From the NCBI GenBank assembly GCA_027357125.1, contig DAHVVW010000044.1, positions 1-9,862 on the forward strand: DNA of 9,862 bases, given 5' to 3'. This DNA is from Clostridiales bacterium (GTDB lineage: Bacteria; Bacillota; Desulfitobacteriia; Desulfitobacteriales; Desulfitobacteriaceae). The notes beneath the pieces are model-generated. The model saw only the letters and a program-made list of their open reading frames with translations, was not told where the DNA came from and ran no database searches. Below, one piece after another: positions 1-7,218 of the stretch (its first letter is position 1; every line of letters begins with the position of its first letter). A program made the translations under genes and the position numbers.

Positions 1-7
1 AAGTGCT

Positions 8-14
8 CCCTCCT
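8..14 (-). promoter_or_regulatory. Ribosome binding site of the next gene, which starts off-window
   Basis: On the minus strand the last bases before the window edge read AGGAGGG followed by seven bases. A start codon would therefore fall at or just beyond base 1. The 77 bp between the mazG stop and the edge are AT-rich and include a TATAAA without a convincing -35 partner. I see no terminator after mazG, so read-through into the next gene is possible. In related genomes this slot often holds an HU-type or S4-domain gene, but nothing of the coding region is visible here. Confidence 0.6.
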
Positions 15-77
15 AAATATGTAGATTTGACATCTTTTATAGTTCGCGATAAAATACCAAACTCCTGCATAAAAAGC

Positions 78-1544
78 TTAAAGTGAAGCAAGTTTACCGT
101 TTTTTTCTTGGAATTTTGCTCTTTCCCAGAAAACATCCATTTGTTCCAAGGACATCTCTTCCAATTTGTGCCCTTCTTGAGCTGCAAACTCGGCCATTTT
201 GTCGAAACGCCTATGAAATTTACGTACAGCTTCTCTTAAAACCTCCTCTGCATTAAAATGCATTAAGCGCGCCAGATTAACAACTGCAAAGAGGAGATCT
301 CCTAATTCTTCCCTAACTCCAGCGCCTTCACTTATCGCCGTCTCCAACTCATGGCACTCCTCTTGCACTTTTGCCCACGGCCCGTGCCAATCCGGCCAGT
401 CGAATCCTACTTTGGCTGCCTTACGCTGTGTCCACTGAGCCCACATAAGCGCTGGGAGACTTTTGGAATCCTCGAAAAACCGCTCTGTCCCGCTTTTATC
501 CTGTGCTTTCTCCTCGGCTTTTATTTGTTCCCAGGTGCGGATCACCTCACGGGCAGTTGCAGCCTTCCCCTCACCGAATACATGAGGGTGACGCCGGACA
601 AGCTTGCTTATGATCCCGCGCAAAACGTCTGCCAAGTCAAATTCCCCCGCCTCAGCCGCAACTTGGGCATGAAAAATAACTTGCAATAGTAAGTCTCCCA
701 ACTCTTCACACAAATTATACATATCTTGGTTTTCTATGGCTTCAATCACTTCGTAAGTTTCTTCGATCACATAAGGTTTGAGGGATTCATGCGTCTGTTC
801 CCGATCCCAAGGGCAGCCGCCAGGCGAGCGCAGAATTTCCATGATTTCAACCAGGCGCCCATAAGTATAGCTTTCAGCGCAGGGAGGAACGACTACCGTT
901 GTTAAATGGTCGAAATCCTGATGGTCAAGTTCGTACAAGGGCAGCCTTAGAACCTTCGTTTCCTCTGTTCCCAAAGCCTGTACCACAATGACCTCAGCTT
1001 CGTCCGGATATGCGCGCATCAAATCAAGCTTTACCTCTGACGCCATCAGCTTATTATACACTTGGGGGATAATAAGCCATTGCCTGCTGTCGATCCCGGC
1101 TTCCTTTAAGCTTTCCTGGCCTAGAACAGATACTCCTTCAATCGGATCAAACGGCACCGCGCGAAAAATCTCGTCCAAAAAACTAAGCCCAGGATGGATC
1201 ACCACCTCACACTCAGGCGCAAGCTTGTCCCCCATTAGACGAACAGTTTTCTCAGCCACATAAGGATGCCCGGGAACAGCATATATCGTTTCCCCGCTCC
1301 GCGCAAGCTCCGTACGCAGACGGGAAATAATCTCCTCATACACTTCTTCAAAGGACTTCCCAGCCTCATACACATCATCGAACGATTCAAATTTGATGCC
1401 TTCTGCCAGCAGTTCCGGCACACACGGATGCTGCGCTGTGCGCACAAACACTTTTTCTGCTCTCTGAAGCAGGCGATAACTCCCTAACGTAATCTGATCC
1501 AGGCCAGCCGGTCCCAGCCCAATAATATGCAGCCTTTTCCCCAA
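78..1544 (-). CDS. mazG: MazG/YabN: tetrapyrrole methylase-like domain fused to nucleoside triphosphate pyrophosphohydrolase
   Basis: This is a 488-aa protein, close to the roughly 489 aa of B. subtilis YabN. The N-terminal part (about residues 1-220) is a SAM-dependent tetrapyrrole methylase fold opening with IIGLGPAGLD (residues 7-16). The C-terminal part carries two MazG modules. The first has CPWD (244-247), the EExxE metal site at E261/E262/E265 and EELGD (280-284). The second has EExxE at E395/E396/E399 and EELGD (412-416). MazG enzymes hydrolyse NTPs to NMP and pyrophosphate, which is thought to clear aberrant nucleotides; the job of the methylase-like half is unknown. I chose the TTG start at 1544 because GGAGG lies 8 nt upstream. 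The ATG 16 codons earlier (1592) has no ribosome binding site and sits inside a likely -35 element. The gene has its own promoter and no visible terminator. Confidence 0.93.
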   Translation of the reverse strand: MGKRLHIIGLGPAGLDQITLGSYRLLQRAEKVFVRTAQHPCVPELLAEGIKFESFDDVYEAGKSFEEVYEEIISRLRTELARSGETIYAVPGHPYVAEKTVRLMGDKLAPECEVVIHPGLSFLDEIFRAVPFDPIEGVSVLGQESLKEAGIDSRQWLIIPQVYNKLMASEVKLDLMRAYPDEAEVIVVQALGTEETKVLRLPLYELDHQDFDHLTTVVVPPCAESYTYGRLVEIMEILRSPGGCPWDREQTHESLKPYVIEETYEVIEAIENQDMYNLCEELGDLLLQVIFHAQVAAEAGEFDLADVLRGIISKLVRRHPHVFGEGKAATAREVIRTWEQIKAEEKAQDKSGTERFFEDSKSLPALMWAQWTQRKAAKVGFDWPDWHGPWAKVQEECHELETAISEGAGVREELGDLLFAVVNLARLMHFNAEEVLREAVRKFHRRFDKMAEFAAQEGHKLEEMSLEQMDVFWERAKFQEKNGKLASL

Positions 1545-1563
1545 AATCGCCACCTCCGAGGCT

Positions 1564-1592
1564 ATTGTAACAGAGGCACGCACCGCATGCAA
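1564..1592 (-). promoter_or_regulatory. Sigma-A-type promoter of mazG
   Basis: On the minus strand TTGCAT (1587-1592) and TACAAT (1564-1569) are separated by exactly 17 bp. A TG one base before the -10 makes an extended -10. The predicted transcript start falls at or next to the GGAGG of mazG, giving an almost minimal leader. The -35 overlaps the T-tract of the spoVT terminator. Confidence 0.6.
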
Positions 1593-1617
1593 AAGGAGCC
1601 GTCTCTACGACAGCCCC
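1591..1617 (-). terminator. Probable Rho-independent terminator of spoVT
   Basis: Ten bases after the spoVT stop the minus strand forms GGGGCTGTC-loop GTAGA-GACGGCTCC, a 9-bp stem with two G-U pairs, followed by TTTT. The stem is GC-rich but the T-run is short, so termination may be partial. Confidence 0.5.
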
Positions 1618-1626
1618 CCGTATGCA

Positions 1627-2187
1627 CTACTGCTCCATTTGCTTCGCCAAAAACCCTGCTGCAGTCTCGACCAACTTCACCTCGAGATCTCCCATTTTAA
1701 TATTCGGATCTTTCGAACTCATCACCACAACACCGATTGGATCCCCTTCAGAGATAATCGGAGCCACAACTTCATTAGTAAGCTTACACTGATTCTCTTC
1801 GTTCTCCGGGCAAGTCTTACAGGCAGTATGTTCTCCAGGTTTAGCGATCTGAAGTGTTTTGCGTTCTGTCATAGCCTGTTCGGCAGCGGGGCCGATCGGT
1901 TTATTCAGGTACTCTTTTTTGGAGGCACCAGAGACGGCGATAATCGTATCCCGATCCGCAATATAAGCGATGTGTCCGGTTGCTTCATATAAAGAATCAG
2001 CATACTCCTTGGCAAAATCACCCAATTCGCCTATCGGAGAGTATTTCTTAAGTATAACTTCTCCTTCCCGGTCGACAAAAATCTCTAGCGGATCTCCCTC
2101 TCGTATGCGAAGTGTCCGACGAATTTCTTTGGGAATAACAACACGGCCAAGGTCATCAATTCTTCTCACGATTCCTGTTGCTTTCAT
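1627..2187 (-). CDS. spoVT: Stage V sporulation protein T, AbrB-family forespore regulator
   Basis: This is a 186-aa protein (B. subtilis SpoVT has 178). Residues 1-50 are the AbrB-type swapped-hairpin DNA-binding domain, beginning MKATGIVRRIDDLGRVVIPK, nearly identical across the family. Residues about 56-180 form the GAF-like sensor domain, ending GFLAKQMEQ. SpoVT is a tetrameric regulator that tunes the sigma-G regulon in the forespore and represses its own gene in B. subtilis. The ATG at 2187 fits the family N-terminus. GGAGG lies 12 nt upstream, which is rather long, and the in-frame ATG at 2214 lies upstream of that GGAGG and lacks its own. An unusual feature is a cysteine cluster, C123-x2-C126-x7-C134, in the GAF domain; the B. 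subtilis protein, as I recall it, has no cysteines there. The gene is flanked by its own terminator and a sigma-G-like promoter, so it appears monocistronic. Confidence 0.95.
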   Translation of the reverse strand: MKATGIVRRIDDLGRVVIPKEIRRTLRIREGDPLEIFVDREGEVILKKYSPIGELGDFAKEYADSLYEATGHIAYIADRDTIIAVSGASKKEYLNKPIGPAAEQAMTERKTLQIAKPGEHTACKTCPENEENQCKLTNEVVAPIISEGDPIGVVVMSSKDPNIKMGDLEVKLVETAAGFLAKQMEQ

Positions 2188-2252
2188 TGGACGCTCATCC
2201 CTCCTTTTTGTCATTCTGCGTCATTCTGTTTCTGCGATCATCAATTCAATGA

Positions 2253-2282
2253 TAGTATATATCCCGGCATCCCGGATTATTC
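2253..2282 (-). promoter_or_regulatory. Candidate sigma-G promoter of spoVT
   Basis: On the minus strand GAATA (2278-2282) and TATACTA (2253-2259) are 18 bp apart. The B. subtilis sigma-G pattern is GHATR, about 18 bp, CATWHTA; the only mismatch is the first -10 base. A sigma-A reading (-10 TATACT) has no good -35. B. subtilis spoVT is transcribed by sigma-G, which supports the call. The transcript start would be near 2246, leaving a leader of about 58 nt. Confidence 0.45.
2261..2275 (-). repeat. Direct repeat inside the spoVT promoter spacer
   Basis: CCGGGAT occurs twice on the minus strand with an 8-bp period (2261-2267 and 2269-2275), between the proposed -35 and -10. The position would suit an operator. 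Binding of any protein, including SpoVT itself, is only an inference. Confidence 0.35.
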
Positions 2283-2299
2283 ATTATTTTCCCAAGGAT

Positions 2300-2331
2300 A
2301 ATAAAAGAAGGCAACTTTTCTAAAAGCTGCC
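2300..2331 (-). terminator. Rho-independent terminator after prsA
   Basis: Starting 16 nt past the prsA stop the minus strand reads GGCAGCTTT-TAGA-AAAGTTGCC (2310-2331), a 9-bp stem with one G-U pair, followed by TTCTTTTATT. It should end transcripts coming from prsA and from mfd, and it isolates spoVT. Confidence 0.85.
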
Positions 2332-2347
2332 CTCCCAGAGAATACGA

Positions 2348-3316
2348 TTAGGATTTCGGTATAAGGCTGTTGTTGTCCTGTGGCTTATATTCGGAGTTAT
2401 AATCAATCTTGGCTTTGCCATAAAGATCATCATAGTGAGTTTGCAGCTTTTTCCCTTTGGCATCAGCCAAGGCATCCTGCTTGACTTGGTCTTGATACTT
2501 GTTAAAGTCGCCGGGTACGGCATTTTTGTGGTCTTCGACCCATATCACATGGTAACCGTATTTAGTCTTAACCGGCACCTCGGAAATTGTCCCAACTTTC
2601 TGGGCAAAAGCAGCTTGTTCAAACTCGGCTACCATATCGCCCTTGCCGAAGTAACCCAAATCCCCGCCGCTCTCTTTCGCTGCCGGCTCAATTGACTTCT
2701 CTTTCGCCAGTTGCGCAAAATCTGCCTCGCCCTTTCCCTTTAATTGCGTAATGATCTGCTTCGCTTCGTCCTCTGTATTCACCAGAATATGCCTGGCCTT
2801 AACCTGTTCCGGCTGCCCTCCGTATTTTTCCGGATTGGCATCGAAATACCCCTTTACTTCAGCATCACTAACCTGGACATCATCCGTAAGCTTTTGCGCC
2901 AGAGCCACCTGGTTCTGGTAATCTTCAACCGTGGCCAGGTACTGCATAGCAAGAATCTGCTTGAACTTGTCTTCCCCGCCGGCCTCTTTCTTATCGTTCT
3001 CAATCTGTTCTGTCACCTTGGCGTTATTAACATCTACGCCAAGGTTTTTCACTTCCTGGGCGATTAATTTGCTGCCAATAAGGGACTGGAGTACTGCATC
3101 CTTTAGCTGCTTCTGCCGGTCAGCAGTCAGCTTTTGCCCTGAGTTATCTTCAACCATCTTTTGCATTGATTGTACGCGGGAATCATAATCAGCCTGGGAA
3201 ATCTGCTCCCCGTTTACCTTCGCGACCCATTTCCCTCCGCCAAGAGGAGAACATCCTGTTAAAATAAGGCTGAAAGCCAAAAGTCCGCTCAATATACCCA
3301 CCAGGGGTTTTCTCAT
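2348..3316 (-). CDS. prsA: PrsA/SurA-like peptidyl-prolyl isomerase lipoprotein
   Basis: This is a 322-aa foldase-type lipoprotein. Residues 1-21 are a lipoprotein signal peptide (basic MRKP, hydrophobic core) ending in the lipobox LTGC, so C22 would be lipidated and the protein held on the outer face of the membrane. Residues about 30-160 resemble the SurA/PrsA N-terminal chaperone helices. Residues about 172-262 are a parvulin (PpiC) domain, with ARHILV at the start, GGDLGYFGKG (217-226) and YGYHVIWVED near the end. Such proteins catalyse proline isomerisation and assist folding of secreted proteins. A GGAAAGG 10 nt before the ATG supports the start. The gene sits 38 bp after mfd, a slot where B. 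subtilis has no such gene. It has its own strong promoter overlapping the mfd stop, and a clear terminator. Confidence 0.92.
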   Translation of the reverse strand: MRKPLVGILSGLLAFSLILTGCSPLGGGKWVAKVNGEQISQADYDSRVQSMQKMVEDNSGQKLTADRQKQLKDAVLQSLIGSKLIAQEVKNLGVDVNNAKVTEQIENDKKEAGGEDKFKQILAMQYLATVEDYQNQVALAQKLTDDVQVSDAEVKGYFDANPEKYGGQPEQVKARHILVNTEDEAKQIITQLKGKGEADFAQLAKEKSIEPAAKESGGDLGYFGKGDMVAEFEQAAFAQKVGTISEVPVKTKYGYHVIWVEDHKNAVPGDFNKYQDQVKQDALADAKGKKLQTHYDDLYGKAKIDYNSEYKPQDNNSLIPKS

Positions 3317-3348
3317 CTTTTCACGACCTTTCCTACTCCAATGAAGGT

Positions 3349-3377
3349 ATTATATCAAGGAGTTGTCCGCGAAGCAA
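3349..3377 (-). promoter_or_regulatory. Sigma-A promoter of prsA overlapping the mfd stop codon
   Basis: On the minus strand TTGCTT (3372-3377), 17 bp, then TATAAT (3349-3354), a perfect -10. The TGA immediately before the -10 is the mfd stop codon (3355-3357) and also supplies the TG of an extended -10. The transcript start would be near 3342, about 25 nt before the prsA ATG. Confidence 0.7.
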
Positions 3378-6300
3378 TGTCGGAAAAAGTCGAAAGCACT
3401 TTGCGCACTGCTTTTAGAATTTCCTCCTGTCCGACCGTACGCAGCCGGACTTTACACTCCAAATTCCCGCTGCCCGACGTCCCAAAAGCTAAGGGATACG
3501 GACTTGCAGCCGCAATCTCCATCAGCTTTTCTCCGGTAAGTCCGGGATCGCGCGCGAACCGGAGATGCACATATTGTTTAAGCTGTTGAATTTGTTCTAG
3601 TTTGAGCGCAGCAGCCAGCCATTTAATGCGAATAATCTGCAAAAGGTTGTCGACCGCACGCGGTGGAGCACCAAAACGATCAACTAATTCATCCAGCATC
3701 TCGCTTAAGCTTTCTTCATTTTTAATCACAACCATCCGCTGGTAAAGAGAAGCTTTTACCTGGCGATCCGTTAGATAGTCATCCGGTAGATAAGCGTCAA
3801 CCTGCAGCTCGATTAAAGGTTCAATTTCCTCTTCCACCTGTTCTCCCCGCAGTTCCTGCACCGCTTCTTTCAGCATCTGCACATAGAGGTCAAAGCCCAC
3901 AGCAGCCAAGTGTCCATGCTGTTGCGCTCCGATTAAATTGCCGGCCCCCCTGATTTCGAGATCGCGCATCGCGATTTTGAAACCTGATCCAAATTCCGTA
4001 AACTCCCGGATAGCCCCCAGGCGCTTTTCTGCCACCTCGGTCAGGATCTTTTGCGGTTTATATAATAAATACGCAAAAGCCTTGCGGTTCGAGCGCCCTA
4101 CCCGCCCCCGCAACTGATACAGCTGAGCCAAACCGAGGCGGTCTGCCTCGTCAATGATTAAAGTGTTAACATTAGGCATGTCAAGCCCGGTCTCAATAAT
4201 CGTCGTACAGACCAAGACATCCCGCTCCTGTTCCAGGAAAGCGAGCATCTCCCGTTCCAGCTCTGTTTCACTCATCTGGCCATGGGCAATACCATAACGC
4301 GCCTCCGGAACCAATTGACCCAGAAAATGCGCAACCTGCTCAATGTCCTCGACCCGATTATGAACGTAAAAAACCTGGCCGCCCCGCTGAATTTCCCGCC
4401 TGATGGCATCCCGCACCAGATCCGGCCTGTATTCAGCAACATACGTCTGGACAGGATAGCGGTCCTCCGGCGGAGTTTCAATCACGCTCATGTCCCGCAC
4501 TCCCACCATCGCCATGTGCAAAGTGCGAGGAATCGGAGTCGCAGTGAGCGTGAGCACATCGACATTCGCTTTAAGGGTTTTTAATTTTTCCTTGTGCGCC
4601 ACCCCGAACCGTTGTTCCTCATCAATAATCAGCAGGCCCAGATCTTTGAATTTAATCGCATCTGCCAGCAGGCGGTGTGTCCCCACTACCAGGTCAATGC
4701 TTCCGTCTTTAAGCCCGGCCAGTATTCTTTTCTGTTCCTTGGGGGAACGAAAACGGCTCAGCATCTCGATTACGACAGGATAACCCGCAAACCGCTCGCG
4801 GAAAGTATTAAAATGCTGCTGGGCTAAAATAGTTGTCGGTACCAGAATCGCTGCCTGCTTGCTGTCGAGAACAGCCTTGAAAGCTGCCCTTAGTGCCACC
4901 TCTGTCTTCCCATAACCCACATCCCCGCACAAGAGCCTGTCCATCGGGCGCGAACGCATCATGTCTTCCTTGACTTCAATAATGCACTGGAGCTGGTCCG
5001 CTGTCTCTTCGTACGGAAACTTCTCTTCAAATTCCTTTTGCCAGACATTTTCCGGGGAGAAAGAGTATCCACTGCTGGCTTCTCTTTGCGCATAGAGCTT
5101 AACTAGGTCAATGGCCATCTCCTTGACCGCGCTTCTGGCCTTATTTTTTACTTTATGCCACTCATTGCCGCCAAGTTTATATAGCTTGGGGACGTTATCT
5201 CCATCAGCGCCAAGGTATTTTTGCAAAAGGTAGAGCTGGTCAAGCGGCACATAAAGACGATCCTGCCCGGCGTAACGCACGCTAAAGTAGTCTTTTTCCA
5301 CGCCGCCGACTTGCAGCCTTTCAATGCCCACAAACTGTCCGATCCCATGCTGAACGTGCACGACAAAATCCCCTGGCTTAAGATCGGAAAACTGCAGCCG
5401 TTCCCCGGTTTTGGCCCGTGTCGGCAGAGGCTTGACCGGAGTCTTGCGCTCCCTGCGGTAGATCTCCGTTTCCGATAGAATAACGAGTTTGCCCAAGGGC
5501 AGCTCAAAGCCCTGGTCAAGAGAATAGGGGTAAACATAAACCCCACCTTCCTCGACCAGGTCTTCCATGCTACGCCGTCGGGAAATCAGGCTCCGGTCTT
5601 TCAGTCCTTGGATCAGGCGGTCAGCGTGTTCCTTGTCTCCGGCAAAGAGGGCGACTACATTCCCGGTTTTTTGCCAGTGCTCAATTTCTTCGGCCAGCAC
5701 ACCCGTTTTGCCCATAAATCCGGTCAGAGAACGGGAATTAGGGTTAACAATCCGCCGTGGCACAAACCCGGGTACTTCCCGCGGTAAAGTGGACAACCCT
5801 AACAAGCTGGATTTTTGCCCGAAAGCCAGGACGTCTTCATAGGAGATAAACTGCGGTTCAGGGCTGACAAAAGCTTCTCCCTGCTCAAGCTGCTGGGTGA
5901 ATTCCTCAAGCCGTTCCCTGGTCTGAAAATCCAGTTGTTCTTTAAGCCGGGAAGGTTCATCGAGAATGAGCAAGCGGTCTTCGGAAAGATATGAAAAAAA
6001 GTTCACTAATCTTTCCGGCACTAAACTCAAATACGGATAGACATTCTCATCGAGAATTCCCTGACCCAACCGTTCTTTCAGACTTTCAAGCTTGTGGGCC
6101 AAATTAGCGGCCGCCTCTTCCCGTCCCGCCCGTTCCAGCCTGCCCAAAGCTTTGCGCGCTTGACCTGCGATCTCCCAACTCAGGTTTTTCAGCTCCTCGG
6201 CGGCGAGCATATATTCCAGTACCGGCGGGATAATCGCTTCTTTAATCGCAGAGACCGACTTTTGGCTTTCCAGGTCAAACGTCCTGATTGAATCTACTTC

Positions 6301-6903
6301 ATCATCAAAAAATTCGATTCTAACAGGCTCCCCATCTAAGGGAGCAATATCCAGAATCCCGCCCCGCAAAGCAAACTGCCCTTTGCCCTCGACCACATCC
6401 AGGCGCTCAAAGCCTGCCGTAATCAGCCGGCTTAAGACTTCAGGAAGGTCATACCTAGCCCCCGTCTTAAACTCCAGCATGAATTTTAACCATCTTTCTT
6501 TAGGAAATAAGCGCCTTTCTACTGCCAGCACAGGACTTACGACCGTACAGTTGTTGTCATAAGCTAAATGCCTGAGCACAGCAATACGCTTAGCCGTCGT
6601 TTCGCGGCTCCGTCCTAAAAGCTCGAACGGAAGCCACTCGGTAGCCGGAAACAGGAGCACATCCTCATGCGGAAGCCAGGTCTTAAGGTCACTGACCCAT
6701 TTTTGGGCCTGCTCGTCTGAGAAAGTAAGAATAAGCCCCGGTTTGCGACCGCGCACAAGCTGAGCCACATAGGCGGCCTTCTGGCTTCCGGTCAGATTGT
6801 ATACCATTTGCGGCCACTGTGTGAGAAACTCCTGAAATTCTTCATCCCCGAACTCCAAGCCCTGCCGCAGGTGGTCATAGATTGTTTTCAAAAGCTGGTC
6901 CAT
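3355..6903 (-). CDS. mfd: Transcription-repair coupling factor Mfd
   Basis: This protein of about 1182 aa is full length for Mfd. Counting from the upstream TTG (6912), about residues 1-400 are the UvrB-like damage-recognition region. Residues 505-570 are the CarD-like RNA polymerase interaction domain (VVHVQHGIGQF at 517). The RecG-like translocase has Walker A GDVGYGKT (663-670), DEEQ (764-767), TATP (790-793) and the QLRGRVGRS motif (933-941). The TRCF domain lies near 1040-1140 (YLPDDYLTDR). Mfd uses ATP to push stalled RNA polymerase off damaged DNA and recruits UvrA. The start is uncertain. The ATG at 6903 is directly preceded by GAAAGG with no spacer, while the TTG at 6912 has no ribosome binding site. 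I prefer the ATG and expect weak initiation. Upstream lies a repeat-bearing 117-bp gap after fin. No separate promoter is obvious. Confidence 0.97.
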   Translation of the reverse strand: MDQLLKTIYDHLRQGLEFGDEEFQEFLTQWPQMVYNLTGSQKAAYVAQLVRGRKPGLILTFSDEQAQKWVSDLKTWLPHEDVLLFPATEWLPFELLGRSRETTAKRIAVLRHLAYDNNCTVVSPVLAVERRLFPKERWLKFMLEFKTGARYDLPEVLSRLITAGFERLDVVEGKGQFALRGGILDIAPLDGEPVRIEFFDDEVDSIRTFDLESQKSVSAIKEAIIPPVLEYMLAAEELKNLSWEIAGQARKALGRLERAGREEAAANLAHKLESLKERLGQGILDENVYPYLSLVPERLVNFFSYLSEDRLLILDEPSRLKEQLDFQTRERLEEFTQQLEQGEAFVSPEPQFISYEDVLAFGQKSSLLGLSTLPREVPGFVPRRIVNPNSRSLTGFMGKTGVLAEEIEHWQKTGNVVALFAGDKEHADRLIQGLKDRSLISRRRSMEDLVEEGGVYVYPYSLDQGFELPLGKLVILSETEIYRRERKTPVKPLPTRAKTGERLQFSDLKPGDFVVHVQHGIGQFVGIERLQVGGVEKDYFSVRYAGQDRLYVPLDQLYLLQKYLGADGDNVPKLYKLGGNEWHKVKNKARSAVKEMAIDLVKLYAQREASSGYSFSPENVWQKEFEEKFPYEETADQLQCIIEVKEDMMRSRPMDRLLCGDVGYGKTEVALRAAFKAVLDSKQAAILVPTTILAQQHFNTFRERFAGYPVVIEMLSRFRSPKEQKRILAGLKDGSIDLVVGTHRLLADAIKFKDLGLLIIDEEQRFGVAHKEKLKTLKANVDVLTLTATPIPRTLHMAMVGVRDMSVIETPPEDRYPVQTYVAEYRPDLVRDAIRREIQRGGQVFYVHNRVEDIEQVAHFLGQLVPEARYGIAHGQMSETELEREMLAFLEQERDVLVCTTIIETGLDMPNVNTLIIDEADRLGLAQLYQLRGRVGRSNRKAFAYLLYKPQKILTEVAEKRLGAIREFTEFGSGFKIAMRDLEIRGAGNLIGAQQHGHLAAVGFDLYVQMLKEAVQELRGEQVEEEIEPLIELQVDAYLPDDYLTDRQVKASLYQRMVVIKNEESLSEMLDELVDRFGAPPRAVDNLLQIIRIKWLAAALKLEQIQQLKQYVHLRFARDPGLTGEKLMEIAAASPYPLAFGTSGSGNLECKVRLRTVGQEEILKAVRKVLSTFSDIASRTTP

Positions 6904-6950
6904 CCTTTCCAAGGCAACACAAAAAAGTGAACGTCCGCGGGGACCCCCAT

Positions 6951-6992
6951 GTTCGATATTCGATGTTCGAGGTTCGATATTCGAAATTTGAG
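6951..6992. repeat. Tandem heptamer array, six copies of about RTTCGAD
   Basis: Read on the plus strand, six consecutive 7-mers occur: GTTCGAT, ATTCGAT, GTTCGAG, GTTCGAT, ATTCGAA and the decayed ATTTGAG. The 13-mer GTTCGATATTCGA occurs twice within it, at 6951 and 6972. The TTCGA core is partly self-complementary. The array is non-coding and lies in the mfd upstream region, next to a GC-rich block (6931-6948). Confidence 0.85.
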
Positions 6993-7009
6993 GTTTATCC
7001 TTTGTTTTA

Positions 7010-7034
7010 GGATGCTGCGCTTAGTGCAGCACCC
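7010..7034 (-). other. Stem-loop enclosing the fin stop codon
   Basis: Two 11-base arms (7010-7020 and 7024-7034) pair around a 3-base loop. On the minus strand the arms are GGGTGCTGCAC and GCGCAGCATCC, with one mismatch and one G-U pair, and the loop TAA is the fin stop codon. No T-run follows on either strand, so it is not a standard terminator. It could protect the mRNA 3' end or attenuate read-through to mfd. Confidence 0.45.
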
Positions 7035-7197
7035 GATCAGGCTCTAGGTCAAGTTGCCTCATGCAGTCAGGACAGAGAGCATACGCGACATTCCCAACGA
7101 TATCCATTATAGAATCTGGGACTTCCCCGGTCAAGTCATTCAGCTCGATCTCTCCCAAAATACTGTCACAGGCATGGCACACTTTAAGCATAAGCAC
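7021..7197 (-). CDS. fin: Small zinc-ribbon protein, probable anti-sigma-F factor Fin
   Basis: This is a 58-aa protein with two CxxC knuckles, CHAC (residues 7-10) and CPDC (42-45), which should bind one zinc ion. ILGEIEL after the first knuckle resembles the I-G-x-I segment I recall from Fin (YabK). The slot between pth and mfd is exactly that of fin in B. subtilis. There Fin is made in the forespore and inhibits sigma-F core binding, easing the switch to sigma-G. It is shorter than the B. subtilis protein (about 76 aa). The GTG start at 7197 is chosen because GGAGG lies 9 nt upstream. The TTG at 7203 is only 3 nt away from it, and the ATG at 7191 is 15 nt away. A sigma-F-like promoter precedes it. 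The identity rests on position, cysteines and size, as sequence similarity to B. subtilis Fin is low. Confidence 0.72.
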   Translation of the reverse strand: MLMLKVCHACDSILGEIELNDLTGEVPDSIMDIVGNVAYALCPDCMRQLDLEPDRVLH

Positions 7198-7218
7198 TGG
7201 CAAACACCTCCCTAACCG

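Noticed and set aside
1545..1592. In-frame 16-residue N-terminal extension of MazG from the ATG at 1592
   Set aside because: It has no ribosome binding site and overlaps the promoter. The TTG at 1544 has an ideal site and gives the family length.
2210..2228. Two copies of a 9-mer (GTCATTCTG on the plus strand) at 10-bp spacing in the spoVT leader
   Set aside because: It is short, lacks symmetry and partly overlaps the ribosome binding region. It may be chance.
5148..5546. 132-codon open frame on the minus strand inside mfd
   Set aside because: It overlaps mfd in another frame, with no ribosome binding site or recognisable domain. The same applies to the other long frames antisense to mfd, prs, prsA and mazG.
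6924..6948. Possible terminator between fin and mfd (GC-rich block followed by six T on the minus strand)
   Set aside because: The best stem is only 4 bp (GTCC/GGAC), too weak. It may belong with the adjacent repeat instead.
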